64,000 bases of DNA from Streptomyces ochraceiscleroticus (GCF_000720485.1 NZ_JOAX01000006.1:62001-126000), one strand, 5' to 3'. Positions 8,523-17,694 are shown, numbered from the stretch's first letter. Translations and numbers: made by a program. Notes: a model not told the origin generated them from the letters alone.

Positions 8523-9191
8523 ATGAACGAATTCAGCGACAGCACCCCTGCCGACAGCGCCCCCGCTGAAGGCGCCGGTCGCCGCGATTGGTCCGGTCAC
8601 CAGACCCACGACGTGCGGGAGTTCTTCGGGCAGCGGGCACGGTATTGGGACAGCCGCTTCCCCGAGGACGGGCCGGCGTTCGCGACAGGCATCGCGGAGC
8701 TGGGCCTGCGGGCGGGCGATCGCGTACTGGACGCCGGATGCGGCACCGGACGGGCGTTGCCCGCGCTGCGCGCCGCTGTGGGGCCGTCCGGCACGGTGTT
8801 CGGGGCCGACCTCACGCCGGAGATGCTGGAGGAAGCCGTACGGGCCGGGCGGGGTGCCGAGGCGGCCCTGCTGCTCGCGGACGTCTCCGCGCTGCCGGTC
8901 CGGGACGGCGCCCTGGACGCGGTCTTCGCGGCCGGGCTGATCTCCCACCTCGCCGATCCGCCGCACGACCTCGCCGAACTGGCCAGGGTCGTACGGCCCG
9001 GAGGGCGGCTGGCGCTCTTCCACCCGATCGGCCGGGCCGCCCTCGCCGCTCGTAAGGGACGACCGCTCACCCCGGACGACCTACGGGCGGAGCCGAACCT
9101 CCGGCCGATGCTGGCGCGCAGCGGCTGGGACCTGATCCAGTACGTGGACGAGGACGCGCGCTACCTGGCGCTGGCCGTGCGCCGAGGGTGA
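8523..9191 (+). CDS. Class I SAM-dependent methyltransferase
   Basis: 222 residues. Rossmann motif I is VLDAGCGTGRALP, followed by the acidic loop GADLTPEMLEEA, a motif near DVSALPVRDGALDAV, and the post-motif LARVVRPGGRLALF, all typical of the Methyltransf_11 type. The substrate cannot be told from the sequence. Start: ATG 8523 has GGGGGA about 12 bases upstream; an in-frame ATG at 8502 is the alternative. It is divergent from cvnA and convergent with the MpaB-like gene, whose 3' end lies 7 nt away. Confidence 0.85.
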   Translation: MNEFSDSTPADSAPAEGAGRRDWSGHQTHDVREFFGQRARYWDSRFPEDGPAFATGIAELGLRAGDRVLDAGCGTGRALPALRAAVGPSGTVFGADLTPEMLEEAVRAGRGAEAALLLADVSALPVRDGALDAVFAAGLISHLADPPHDLAELARVVRPGGRLALFHPIGRAALAARKGRPLTPDDLRAEPNLRPMLARSGWDLIQYVDEDARYLALAVRRG

Positions 9192-9198
9192 CCGCACA

Positions 9199-10101
9199 TC
9201 AACGGTGGCCCGGCTCCGCAGCGGCGTGCGGCACCGGGCAGCCGACGGCGCCCGGCCGGCCCCTGGGGAAGGTCCCGAGGTCGGCGATGCGGTAACCGTT
9301 CGGGTAGCCCTTGATCTCCGGGTTCTGCCGGGCGTAGTGCGGGGCGCGGCGCGGCGGGAGCAGGCGGACCGCCTTGGCGCGCAGTCGCAGCGCGCCGCGT
9401 ACGGCGGCCTGCACTGCCGGGCGTGGCCGGTCGTAGCGGAACGCGTCCAGCAGGGCGTCGTCCAGGAGTGCCGTGCTCGCGGCGCGCACTACGGGGGCCA
9501 GCGGCCCGTACCACCCGGCCATCAGGTCCAGCGAGGCGTCCGAGACGCGCCTGCCGCCCTCGTCCCAGCCGAAGTGCTCGTGTTCGTAGTCGTCCAGGTA
9601 GCGTTCGAATTCCTGGTAGGTCCGGGGCAGGTCGGTGATACCCATGTGCTTGCCGAACGTCCTGTAGTACGCCGCCATCGCGCGCTTCTCGTGCTCGCTC
9701 AGCCGCCGCCAGCCGTACTGGTCGATCCAGCGCTTCGGTACGACCACGAACGTGCACAGCACATAACGCATGTCGTCGTTGCTGATGTCGTAGCTACGGT
9801 GCATCTGATTGATGCGCCGGATGGCCGTGCGGCCGTCCTCGGTCTCGAAGCCGTGCTCGACGACCGAGTCCAGAAGGAGCGCGGTGTCGTCGTAGCGCTT
9901 TTGCGTACGCTCCGTCAGCTCCGCGGTCTCCGCGAGCAGACGGCCGATGCTGGGCACCGCGTACGTACGGTAAAGGGCGAGTTCAAGCGCTCTGGTGACG
10001 TCCCATGGGAACTCATGCGTCACCGTGATGCGGAAGATCCGCAGGAAGTCGCGCTCAGGATCCAGCCGCTGAATTTCCTTGAGGAAGTCGTAACGCCTCA
10101 C
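9199..10101 (-). CDS. Oxygenase MpaB family protein (DUF2236)
   Basis: 300 residues, mostly helical and without a signal peptide. It matches the MpaB/Lcp-type fold by blocks such as FRITVTHEFPWDVTRALELALY, the central MRYVLCTFVVVPKRWIDQYGWR, and GHFGW-like EHFGWDEGGRRVSD. Characterised members bind heme b and include the rubber oxygenase Lcp and fungal MpaB; most bacterial members have no known substrate. The C-terminal stretch RLLPPRRAPHYARQ is basic. No operon partner: convergent with the methyltransferase and divergent from the small gene at 10195. Confidence 0.78.
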   Translation of the reverse strand: MRRYDFLKEIQRLDPERDFLRIFRITVTHEFPWDVTRALELALYRTYAVPSIGRLLAETAELTERTQKRYDDTALLLDSVVEHGFETEDGRTAIRRINQMHRSYDISNDDMRYVLCTFVVVPKRWIDQYGWRRLSEHEKRAMAAYYRTFGKHMGITDLPRTYQEFERYLDDYEHEHFGWDEGGRRVSDASLDLMAGWYGPLAPVVRAASTALLDDALLDAFRYDRPRPAVQAAVRGALRLRAKAVRLLPPRRAPHYARQNPEIKGYPNGYRIADLGTFPRGRPGAVGCPVPHAAAEPGHR

Positions 10102-10194
10102 GAGAACACCGTCCCTTTCGTCGCCGAAGGTCCAACCCTACGGGGAGAGGGGAGACTTGAAAGGCTCCGTACGCTTCTCTATTGGCATGGGGGA

Positions 10195-10509
10195 ATGATG
10201 ACCGACCTCCTTCGCAGACTCCGGCTCCGTTTCGCCCATGGCCTGTTCGGACCGAGGCCGCCACGTCCGGAGCGGGAGCCGGCCAGGAAGGGCGCGCACA
10301 ACCTCTTCGATGCGGCGGCCACACATGTGGCGGCGTGCGCCGAAGGGGACGAGGACCGCGGCGCCGAGGCCGCGGACTGGGTGTCACCGGAAGCGCTCGC
10401 CTTCGGCATCAACGAACTGGCGTGCAGGGCGCTGATCGCGCTGGCGCGGGAGCGCCGTCAGTCGCCGCAGGAAGTGGCCAGGGACCTGCTGAGCCTGCCG
10501 GCCGCCTGA
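10195..10509 (+). CDS. Small hypothetical protein
   Basis: 104 residues. The N-terminus is strongly basic (LLRRLRLRFAHGLFGP), followed by an acidic helical region and a C-terminal helix with CRALIALARERRQSPQEVARDLLSL. No family was recognised. ATG 10195 and ATG 10198 are adjacent, and GGGGGA sits immediately before them, too close for an ideal ribosome site, so the start is uncertain. Codon bias is that of a real high-GC gene. It is divergent from the MpaB-like gene. Confidence 0.55.
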   Translation: MMTDLLRRLRLRFAHGLFGPRPPRPEREPARKGAHNLFDAAATHVAACAEGDEDRGAEAADWVSPEALAFGINELACRALIALARERRQSPQEVARDLLSLPAA

Positions 10510-10636
10510 GCCGCGCCGGCTACCGGGAGCGGGCACATGGGCCGTGACAATCGCCTGTCCGGCCAATTAAGGTGCGCCGACGACGTGATCTGTGCGGTCG
10601 GCACCTGCCCGGGCCGCGAACCGAGTGGGAGGCCCA

Positions 10637-11449
10637 GTGTCCGCGACGGAGGGCGCCGTCGGCGACGGCAGCGACATCGGCGAGGTCGATGACGACCAGC
10701 TGTTCGTACTGACCGCGGTGCTGCTGACGCCCGGGCAGTTCCCGAGCGTGCTCGGTGACGACTATCCCGAGGTCTGCGCCAAGCTGCGCCTGGAGCCGTA
10801 CGAGGAGGGCTACGGGCTGGTGCTCGGCCAGGACGGCCGGGGTGCGCGCTGGACCGTCGCGACCGAGGACGTCTCGCTGGTCGCCTGTGCGATAGCGGCC
10901 TGGGACTGCGGTATGGAGTACGACCTCTCCCCCGACGAGAACAGCATCGTCGCGGCGCTGCCGGGCTGGCCGCTCGCGCTCGCGGTGGCGGCGCCCGGAG
11001 TGCCGGCGCCGCACGACCCGGCGCCCGAGGAGGGCGATCCGAAGCCGCTGGCGCCTCCGGACGCGCTGGAGTGGGGGCCGGCCCAACGGCGCCTCGGAGC
11101 GGACGAGATCGCCCTGCAGTGGGCGGCGTGGCGCGAGCAGGTCGAGGGCGAGGTCACGTTCGTCGATCCCGGCACCAAGCCGCACGCGGGGGTGCGGCGG
11201 GTACTGGACGAGGCGCGTGAGTACGTGCGGCAGCCTCCGCCTCCGGGGCGGGTGCGGTCGTCCTTCGCCGCCGGTGAGGCGCGCACCCTGCGCGTGGACG
11301 GGCCGGGCTGGAGCATGGTCGCCCGGACCGACGACATCGCCTTCGTCCTGCTCGACGACGAACCGGGCGAGGTCCTTCCCGTGGGCCGCGGCCCGGAGCT
11401 CCCCGGACTGCTGGAGTCGCTGGACGCGATGGCGGCCCGGCCGGCCTGA
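10637..11449 (+). CDS. Conserved hypothetical actinobacterial protein
   Basis: 270 residues from GTG 10637, which has GGGAGG a few bases upstream; an earlier in-frame start at 10592 lacks a site. It is an acidic soluble protein without signal peptide or membrane segment. Distinct blocks include DDQLFVLTAVLLTPGQFPSV, AACAIAAWDCGMEYDL-like ACAIAAWDCGMEY, an Ala/Pro linker, and the C-terminal GWSMVARTDDIAFVLLDDEPG. I do not recognise a functional family. It stands alone, with a hairpin just after the stop (11456-11474). Confidence 0.65.
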   Translation: MSATEGAVGDGSDIGEVDDDQLFVLTAVLLTPGQFPSVLGDDYPEVCAKLRLEPYEEGYGLVLGQDGRGARWTVATEDVSLVACAIAAWDCGMEYDLSPDENSIVAALPGWPLALAVAAPGVPAPHDPAPEEGDPKPLAPPDALEWGPAQRRLGADEIALQWAAWREQVEGEVTFVDPGTKPHAGVRRVLDEAREYVRQPPPPGRVRSSFAAGEARTLRVDGPGWSMVARTDDIAFVLLDDEPGEVLPVGRGPELPGLLESLDAMAARPA

Positions 11450-11455
11450 GGCAGC

Positions 11456-11474
11456 ACACCGCGCGCGGCGGTGT
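11456..11474. terminator. Hairpin between convergent genes
   Basis: ACACCGC (11456-11462) pairs with GCGGTGT (11468-11474) around a 5-nt loop. There is no T-run. The position between two convergent genes suggests a bidirectional terminator. Confidence 0.4.
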
Positions 11475-11546
11475 CACGGCCGTGCCGCGGTGGCGCCGCG
11501 CACGGTCATCCGGGCGCCGGCCGCGCCATCGCGGCTTCCGGGATGC

Positions 11547-11729
11547 TCAGCGGCCCAGCTCCTTGCGGGTGACGCGGCGCAGCCGCCGCCGTTGCGAGGG
11601 GTCCAGCGTCAGATACGCGATCGCGGGCACCCCGATCATGACCAGCAGCGCCGCCCAGAACGGCAGCAGCCACAGCAGGATCACGCCTGCCGCCACGCCG
11701 CCGACGGCGACCTTCGCACGTGTGGACAT
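11547..11729 (-). CDS. Small membrane protein
   Basis: 60 residues: short N-terminus, two closely spaced hydrophobic helices (VAVGGVAAGVILLWLL and ALLVMIGVPAIAYL), and a very basic tail (SQRRRLRRVTRKELGR) that should stay in the cytoplasm. The ATG at 11729 has AAAGGG eight bases upstream. Similar 60-residue proteins occur next to the SNF2/SWIM genes in Streptomyces as far as I recall; function unknown. It is divergent from the SNF2 gene. Confidence 0.65.
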   Translation of the reverse strand: MSTRAKVAVGGVAAGVILLWLLPFWAALLVMIGVPAIAYLTLDPSQRRRLRRVTRKELGR

Positions 11730-11876
11730 CCTTCACGCCCTTTCCGCGGCGGACGCCGCGTTCGCTGTCTTCCATTGAACGCCGGATCGGCGCCGGAGGT
11801 TCCACAAAGGCGCGGATCGTGCTGTACCCTCGGCCGCTCCGAAGGCAAGTAGTCAAACTTGAGGAGTCGTCGGCAC

Positions 11877-14846
11877 GTGCCAGCACTTCCCGCGCTCACC
11901 CTCGACCGGCTCCCCGGCCTCTCCCGGTGCGCCGCCGTGTACGTGCCAGGTGATCCGCCGCGCAGGGGACGGATCGCCTTCTGGCGGCCCGACGGCGAGC
12001 CACTGCTCGACGGTGAGCCACGACCTGAGGGCGAGCCACTGCCCAGCGGCTTCGACGCTGGCGCCGTGTCCGCCGAGAGGCTGACCGTCGCCCTGCCCGC
12101 CGATGAGGGCCAGGTCGTCATCCGGGAGGTACCTGCCCTCTTCGTGCCGGTCGCCGCCGCGCTCCCCGTACTGACTCGGGCGCGCGCTTCCCGTACCGCG
12201 CACCCCGCCGCGGCCTTCTGGGGCGCCGCCTCGGTGGTCGCGCTGCACCTCGTGGCGCGGGGCAGGCTGCTGCCGGGGCTGAGCGCTGGCGAGTACGACG
12301 CCTGGCGCTGCGGCCCGCTCGAACCGGAGGACACCGCCCGCATACGGGAGCTGGCCGGCGCAATGCCTCCGTATGCGCACGCCACGCCGCTCCCCGGGAG
12401 CTCCCCTGTCCGGCTGCCCGCACCGGAGCGGCTGCTGCGCTCGTTCCTGGACGCCGTGGCCGACGGGCTGCCGCGCTCCCCCGCCGCCGTGACGGCCCTC
12501 GGCGACCCCGCGTACGCGTCAGAGGCGCCGCAGCACATCCCCGAGCAACGGGCCTGGGCGGCCGATGTGGCGGCGGGACACGACGCCGGGGTGCGCCTGT
12601 CCCTCCGTATCGAGATCACCGGGCTGGACGGCCAGGACGGCGCGCTCGGCTCCGACGGCGGCCCCACCCCTGCACGCTTCTCCGCCGTCCTCCAGTTGCA
12701 CAGCCTCACCGACCCGGCACTGGTCGCCGATGTCTCCGACGTGTGGGCGGGCGACTCGCCGGCGGGGCGTGCCTTCGGGGCGCGCGCCCGCACGGACACG
12801 CTGCTGACGCTGCGGCGGGCGGCCGCCGCCTGGGCACCGCTGGAGCCGCTGCTCTCCGCCGCGGTACCGGACGCTCTGGAGCTCGCCGAGGAGGAGATCG
12901 GCGACCTGCTGGGACCCGGCGCACGGACACTCGCGGCCGCCGGCGTACAGGTCCACTGGCCCAAGCAGCTCGCCCGCAGCCTCACCACGCGGGCCGTTGT
13001 GGGCCCACCGGAGGCGGCGGCTCCTTCGGTGTCGGCGCCGGACCGTACGGAGTCCGCTCTGCCGTCGCTGCTGTCCGCCGATGCGCTGCTGTCGTTCAGT
13101 TGGCGCTTCGCCATCGGGGAGCACGAGCTGAGCCGGGCGGAGCTGGACCGGCTGGCGGAGGCCGGACGGCCACTGGTACGGCTGCGCGACCAGTGGGTGC
13201 TCGTCGCCCCCGAAGCGCTGCGCACCGCACACGAACGCCGGGACCAGAAAGTCACGCCCATGGACGCTCTCGGGGCAGCGCTCACGGGAGCGGTCGAGAG
13301 CGGCAGTGGCGAGCACGTGGAGGTACAGGCATCCGGCCCGCTGCGACAGTTGCGCGACCGGCTCGCCGACCCGGAGCATCAGGGGAACGACGCGCCTCCC
13401 CAGCCGCCCGCGCTCGCCGCGACGCTGCGCGACTATCAGTTGCGCGGCCTCGGTTGGCTGCACCGTATGACGTCGCTCGGCCTCGGGTGCTGCCTGGCCG
13501 ACGACATGGGGCTGGGCAAGACGATCACATTGATCGCGCTCCATCTGCACCGCCGGGCCGCACCGGAGACCGCGGGCCCGACTCTCGTGGTCTGCCCGAC
13601 CTCGCTGATGGGCAACTGGCAGCGGGAGATCGAGAAGTTCGCGCCGGGCACTCCCGTGCGCCGCTTCCACGCGGAGCGGCGCAGCCTCGCGGACCTGGCG
13701 GCCGGCGAGGTCGTGCTGACGACGTACGGGACGATGCGGGTGGACGCCGAGAAGCTGGCCGGAGTGGGCTGGGGCATGGTCGTGGCCGACGAAGCCCAGC
13801 ACGTGAAGAATCCGTTCTCCGCGACCGCCCGGCAGCTTCGGACGCTGCCGGCCGGCGCCCGGGTGGCGCTGACCGGCACCCCGGTGGAGAACAACCTCTC
13901 CGAGCTGTGGGCGATTCTCGACTGGACCACGCCGGGGCTCCTGGGCTCCCTCAGCCGCTTCCGAGCGCGCTACGCGCAGGCCGTCGAGGGCGGTACTGAT
14001 CCGGCCGCAGCGGAGCGGCTGGCGCGGCTCGTACGGCCGTTCCTGCTGCGCCGCCGCAAGTCGGACCCGGGCATCGCGCCCGAACTGCCGCCCAAGACGG
14101 AGACCGACCGCGCGGTGGCGCTCACCGCGGAGCAGGCCGCGCTGTACGAGGCGGTGGTGCGCGAGGGGCTCGCCGGCATCGCCGGCACGGACGGCTTCGC
14201 CCGCCGTGGCCTCGTGGTCAAGCTGCTGACCTCGCTCAAGCAGATCTGCAACCACCCCGCGCAGTACCTGAAGGAGGACGGTACCGAGCAGGAGCGCGGG
14301 CGGCGCTTCGCTGAGCGCTCGGGGAAGGTGGAGCTCCTGGACGAGCTGCTGGACACGCTGCTCTCCGAGGGAGCCGGCGTGCTCGTGTTCACCCAGTACG
14401 TGCGGATGGCGCGGCTTCTGGAGGCGCACTTGGCAGCGCGTGGCGTGCCGAGCCAACTGCTGCACGGTGGTACGCCCGTCACGCGCCGGGAGGAACTGGT
14501 GCGCCGCTTCCAGGACGGAGACGTGCCGGTCTTCCTGCTGTCACTGAAGGCGGCGGGCACCGGGCTGAACCTGACCCGCGCCTCCCACGTCGTGCACTTC
14601 GACCGGTGGTGGAACCCGGCTGTCGAGGCGCAGGCCACCGACCGCGCGTACCGCATCGGCCAGACCCAGCCGGTGCAGGTGCACCGCATGATCACCGAGG
14701 GCACGGTGGAGGACCGGATCGCCGACATGCTCGCCCGGAAGCAGCGGCTGGCGGACGCCGTACTGGGCTCGGGCGAGGCCGCGCTCACCGAGCTGACCGA
14801 CGCGGAACTGGCGGACCTGGTGGAGCTTCGAGGGGGCGAACGATGA
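11877..14846 (+). CDS. SNF2-family DEAD/DEAH helicase-like ATPase
   Basis: 989 residues. The N-terminal ~500 residues are the SNF2-associated region. The ATPase core follows, with motif I DDMGLGKTITLI near residue 541, motif II VVADEAQ near 637, LTGTPVENNLSELW (motif III) and motif VI DRAYRIGQ near 921. All key residues are present, so it should be an active dsDNA translocase. The GTG at 11877 has GAGGAG ten bases upstream. It overlaps the SWIM gene by ATGA, the standard bacterial SNF2-SWIM pair, which suggests that the two products form one DNA- or nucleoprotein-remodelling complex. Its physiological role in bacteria is not known. Confidence 0.93.
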   Translation: MPALPALTLDRLPGLSRCAAVYVPGDPPRRGRIAFWRPDGEPLLDGEPRPEGEPLPSGFDAGAVSAERLTVALPADEGQVVIREVPALFVPVAAALPVLTRARASRTAHPAAAFWGAASVVALHLVARGRLLPGLSAGEYDAWRCGPLEPEDTARIRELAGAMPPYAHATPLPGSSPVRLPAPERLLRSFLDAVADGLPRSPAAVTALGDPAYASEAPQHIPEQRAWAADVAAGHDAGVRLSLRIEITGLDGQDGALGSDGGPTPARFSAVLQLHSLTDPALVADVSDVWAGDSPAGRAFGARARTDTLLTLRRAAAAWAPLEPLLSAAVPDALELAEEEIGDLLGPGARTLAAAGVQVHWPKQLARSLTTRAVVGPPEAAAPSVSAPDRTESALPSLLSADALLSFSWRFAIGEHELSRAELDRLAEAGRPLVRLRDQWVLVAPEALRTAHERRDQKVTPMDALGAALTGAVESGSGEHVEVQASGPLRQLRDRLADPEHQGNDAPPQPPALAATLRDYQLRGLGWLHRMTSLGLGCCLADDMGLGKTITLIALHLHRRAAPETAGPTLVVCPTSLMGNWQREIEKFAPGTPVRRFHAERRSLADLAAGEVVLTTYGTMRVDAEKLAGVGWGMVVADEAQHVKNPFSATARQLRTLPAGARVALTGTPVENNLSELWAILDWTTPGLLGSLSRFRARYAQAVEGGTDPAAAERLARLVRPFLLRRRKSDPGIAPELPPKTETDRAVALTAEQAALYEAVVREGLAGIAGTDGFARRGLVVKLLTSLKQICNHPAQYLKEDGTEQERGRRFAERSGKVELLDELLDTLLSEGAGVLVFTQYVRMARLLEAHLAARGVPSQLLHGGTPVTRREELVRRFQDGDVPVFLLSLKAAGTGLNLTRASHVVHFDRWWNPAVEAQATDRAYRIGQTQPVQVHRMITEGTVEDRIADMLARKQRLADAVLGSGEAALTELTDAELADLVELRGGER

Positions 14847-16210
14847 GCGTTTTCCACGGCGCCGAGGGCGCGAACGACGACGGGGCCGACGGCACGTACG
14901 GCAACGAGCAGACGGGGCGGTCCGAGCGGACTTTCGCCGCTCTGCCGCCCGCCCGTGGGGGCGGCTTCGCGCGCACATGGTGGGGGCAGGCGTGGCTGAA
15001 GGCGCTGGAGGACACCGCGCTGGACAGCGCGCAGCTCAAGCTGGGGCGCCGGCACGCCCGTGCGGGGGCGGTGGGCGCGGTGTCCGTAAGGCCGGGGCGG
15101 ATCACCGCCGTCGTTCAGGACCGCGACCGCACCGCTCACCGTTCGGACGTGCTGCTCCAGGAGCTGGGCGCGGCGGACTGGGACCGGTTCCTGGACATGG
15201 TCGCCGACCGGGCGGGGCACATCGCCGCACTGTTGGACCGTGACATGCCGCCGCAGCTCGTCGAGGACGCGGCGGCGGCCGGCGTCGAACTGCTCCCGGG
15301 GATCGGCGATCTGGAGCCGTCCTGCGGCTGCGAGGCATGGGACCACTGCGCCCATACGGCCGCGCTCTGCTATCAGATGGCACGGCTGCTGGACCAGGAT
15401 CCGTTCGTGCTGCTCCTGTTGCGCGGACGCGGCGAGGAGGCGCTGCTGGGCGAGCTGCAGGCGCGCAGTGCGGCGCGCGCACAGGCGTACGCGCCGGATC
15501 AGGACGACGAGGGCACTGCCACGTCCGGTGGTGCGCCGGGCGCCGAGGCCGGTGTGCCGGCGGCCGAGGCGTTCGCGGCCCAGGAGGGCCTGCCGCCGCT
15601 GCCGCCGCCTCCGCCTCCGGTGAGCGAGGCGGGCGCCGCGCCCGCGCTCGGCGGCGGCACCCCGCCGGCGCCCGGGGTCGACGTACCGGCCCTGGAGTTC
15701 CTCATCGGGGACACCGCGGAGCGGGCCAGGAGGCTGCTCGCCGAGGCGCTGTCCACCTGGCACGCGGACGCCCCGCCGGTGAGCGGCCCGACGCCCGCTG
15801 AGGACCTCGTACGGCTCGCTGCGGCCGGCCCGCCTGCCCCGGTCGCCGAACGGCTCGCGACGGCCTCGGGGCGGGATGCCAGAGGTCTGGCGGCGGCCGT
15901 ACGGGCGTGGCGACAGGGCGGCCCGGCCGGGCTCGCGGTACTGGAGGAGGAGTGGAATCCGGGCCCCGAGGCGCTGGCTCGCGCCACCACGGGGCTGGCA
16001 GCCGCCTGGGCGGACGAGGGGGACCGGCCGCGGTTCCGGGTCACCCGCAACAGGTGGACGGTCGTCGGCAGCGACGCGCAACTGCGGCTGGGGCGGGACG
16101 GTGGCTGGTGGCCGTACCGGAAGGAGCAGGGCCGCTGGCTGCCTTCGGGGCCGCCGGACGAGGATCCGGCAGCGGCCCTCGCGTCCCTCCTGGCGGAGGA
16201 AAGGACGTAA
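14843..16210 (+). CDS. SWIM zinc-finger protein
   Basis: 455 residues. The SWIM motif CxC...CxH is seen at residues ~160-170 (CGCEAWDHCAH). The N-terminal block GGFARTWWGQAWLKALED is typical of SWIM partners of bacterial SNF2 ATPases. A Pro-rich linker (LPPLPPPPPPVSEAG) near residue 250 separates a helical C-terminal half. ATG 14843 overlaps the SNF2 stop, so translation is coupled. The zinc finger probably binds DNA or protein and targets the SNF2 motor. Confidence 0.9.
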   Translation: MSVFHGAEGANDDGADGTYGNEQTGRSERTFAALPPARGGGFARTWWGQAWLKALEDTALDSAQLKLGRRHARAGAVGAVSVRPGRITAVVQDRDRTAHRSDVLLQELGAADWDRFLDMVADRAGHIAALLDRDMPPQLVEDAAAAGVELLPGIGDLEPSCGCEAWDHCAHTAALCYQMARLLDQDPFVLLLLRGRGEEALLGELQARSAARAQAYAPDQDDEGTATSGGAPGAEAGVPAAEAFAAQEGLPPLPPPPPPVSEAGAAPALGGGTPPAPGVDVPALEFLIGDTAERARRLLAEALSTWHADAPPVSGPTPAEDLVRLAAAGPPAPVAERLATASGRDARGLAAAVRAWRQGGPAGLAVLEEEWNPGPEALARATTGLAAAWADEGDRPRFRVTRNRWTVVGSDAQLRLGRDGGWWPYRKEQGRWLPSGPPDEDPAAALASLLAEERT

Positions 16211-16335
16211 CACGGGATACGCAGCACACGGGTCCCAAGGGGAGCACGCAGGCTCCGAGGGGCGCAGCTCCTCAAGTCGCGCTCCCCGCCCGAAAATGCG
16301 TCGACACCGTCCACACCGGTCGTCACGATCGGACC

Positions 16336-17304
16336 ATGGCGAATCCGAGCCCGGACTCCTCCGGCACTCCCCTCAGCGAACGTGCCGAGCGCGCCGTCCG
16401 CATCGCGGTCCGAGCGGCGCGGCGGCTGGGCCTGCGAGCGGACGCACCACGGGTCCTGCACGACGTGTTCAACGTACTGGTGCACCTCGCGCCGGACCCG
16501 GTGGTCGTCCGCGTACCGTCGCTCGCCCTGGTGTCCGCCGAGGAGCAGACCATCAAGCAGCGGCGCGAACTGGATGTGGCGGGCTGGCTGGCCGACACGG
16601 GGGCGCCGGTCGTACGGCCCAGCCCCCTGGTGCCGCGGGAACCCGTCGCATGCGAGGGCCGATCGCTGACCTTCTGGGAGTTCGTCGACGAAAAGGACCC
16701 GCTGCGCGAGGCCGTCGCGGCCGGTCCGGAGGCGCTGGAGGACCGCTTCGTCGAGCAGACGGGCTGGACGGCGCAGTTGCACGGCTTCCTGGCCCGCTAT
16801 CCGGGCGAGCTGCCCGTTCTGTCCCCCGTGGTGCCCACGGTCGAGCCGCTGCTGGCCGCGCTGCGGAAGGAGCCGCAGGGGCTGACGACCGCCGACCTGG
16901 ACCGGGCGGAGCAGGAGTACGCGGTCCTCGAAGCGCTCGCGGCCGACCTGCCCGGCCGCTTTCCCGGGGCCCGCATACAGCCGCTGCACGGGGACGGGCC
17001 GTCGTACAACCTCCTGCGGACCGCCGAGGGGCATCTCTTCAGCGACTTCGAGGACGTCACCAGTGGCCCCGTGGAGTGGGACCTGGCCATGGTGGGGCCG
17101 CGGGCGGCAGCGGAGTACGAGCGCGTGAGCGGCCACTCTCTGGACCGCGCGCTGCTGGACGTCATGGAGCGGGCGCGGCTGCTGCAGGTGGTGGGGGCGC
17201 TGGCGGTCGTGCCCTCGATGCCGGAACTGGGCCCGATGCTGGCCCCCATGGTCGATCAGTGGCGTGAACGTCCTCCGCTGGGCCCGGACCTCCTCGTCCG
17301 ATAA
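16336..17304 (+). CDS. Aminoglycoside-phosphotransferase-fold kinase
   Basis: 322 residues with the APH/choline-kinase fold. The catalytic loop is PLHGDGPSYNLL and the metal-binding DFE is in HLFSDFEDVTSGPVEWDLAM. The N-lobe has VVVRVPSLALVSAEE, a weak nucleotide-loop equivalent. The true substrate is unknown; most chromosomal members of this type are not antibiotic-resistance enzymes. ATG 16336 is followed by a normal acidic/polar N-terminus. It lies 125 nt after the SWIM gene and could be read from the same transcript. Confidence 0.85.
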   Translation: MANPSPDSSGTPLSERAERAVRIAVRAARRLGLRADAPRVLHDVFNVLVHLAPDPVVVRVPSLALVSAEEQTIKQRRELDVAGWLADTGAPVVRPSPLVPREPVACEGRSLTFWEFVDEKDPLREAVAAGPEALEDRFVEQTGWTAQLHGFLARYPGELPVLSPVVPTVEPLLAALRKEPQGLTTADLDRAEQEYAVLEALAADLPGRFPGARIQPLHGDGPSYNLLRTAEGHLFSDFEDVTSGPVEWDLAMVGPRAAAEYERVSGHSLDRALLDVMERARLLQVVGALAVVPSMPELGPMLAPMVDQWRERPPLGPDLLVR

Positions 17305-17598
17305 CGGAGACCCGCGCCTTCCGGCGTTCTGCCGCCCACCGCACCAGCCGGCTTTCCTTTTTTGGTGGGTTGCGAGCGATTCTCGCATGCTCGACTGCCG
17401 GTGCCGATCTTCCGTTGCATATTGACGGAGCGCCACTTCAAGGGGGAACCTGTCACCACCTCAAGGATGCCGAATCGACCGATGCGGCGTCTTGACGCTA
17501 AACTCACCGGCAGTGCCGCTGGGAATTGCCCGGAAGGCCCACCCGGAGGCCGTTCACGGCCTGTTCCGGAAGAAATGTTGCAGGGAGGTGACGTGTTG
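17305..17598. other. Regulatory region upstream of the sulfur-operon leader ORF
   Basis: No gene is seen. It holds a palindrome at 17371-17387, a relatively AT-rich patch around 17351-17430, and two TTGAC elements (around 17424 and 17493) that could be -35 hexamers, without a convincing -10 partner. It should contain the promoter of the leader and sfnG operon. Confidence 0.45.
17371..17387. promoter_or_regulatory. 17-bp palindrome, candidate regulator site
   Basis: TGCGAG (17371-17376) and CTCGCA (17382-17387) form a perfect inverted repeat around a 5-nt centre. No T-run follows on either strand, so it is unlikely to be a terminator. It lies about 210 nt upstream of the leader ORF of the sulfone operon. 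The regulator is unknown. Confidence 0.45.
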
Positions 17599-17694
17599 AT
17601 GAAGCCGCGATCGAGTCTGCCGCAGCGCCTGACGGAGCGGCGCCACGTCGACCTCGTCCGGGTCTCCAGCGCCCTGTGTCGTCCGTCGGCCTGA
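17599..17694 (+). CDS. Putative cysteine-type leader peptide of the sulfone operon
   Basis: 31 codons from ATG 17599 to TGA 17692-17694, with GGAGG at 17584-17588, ten bases upstream. The peptide carries the block RRHVDLVRVSSALCR, which matches the short putative leader peptides annotated upstream of sulfur-assimilation genes in Streptomyces. The single Cys is near the C-terminus and is encoded by the uncommon codon TGT, followed by CGT. Downstream lie 145 nt, then a terminator hairpin (17840-17860), then sfnG. Role inferred: ribosome stalling at Cys when charged tRNA-Cys is low would favour read-through. A GTG at 17593 is an alternative start. Confidence 0.75.
   Translation: MKPRSSLPQRLTERRHVDLVRVSSALCRPSA

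Noticed and set aside
12519..16213. Long minus-strand frames opposite the SNF2 and SWIM genes
   Set aside because: They mirror the coding frames of two strongly supported genes and show no domain.
16336..17304. An aminoglycoside resistance gene
   Set aside because: Only the general APH fold is supported; the sequence has no feature of a known resistance enzyme and sits among housekeeping-type genes.
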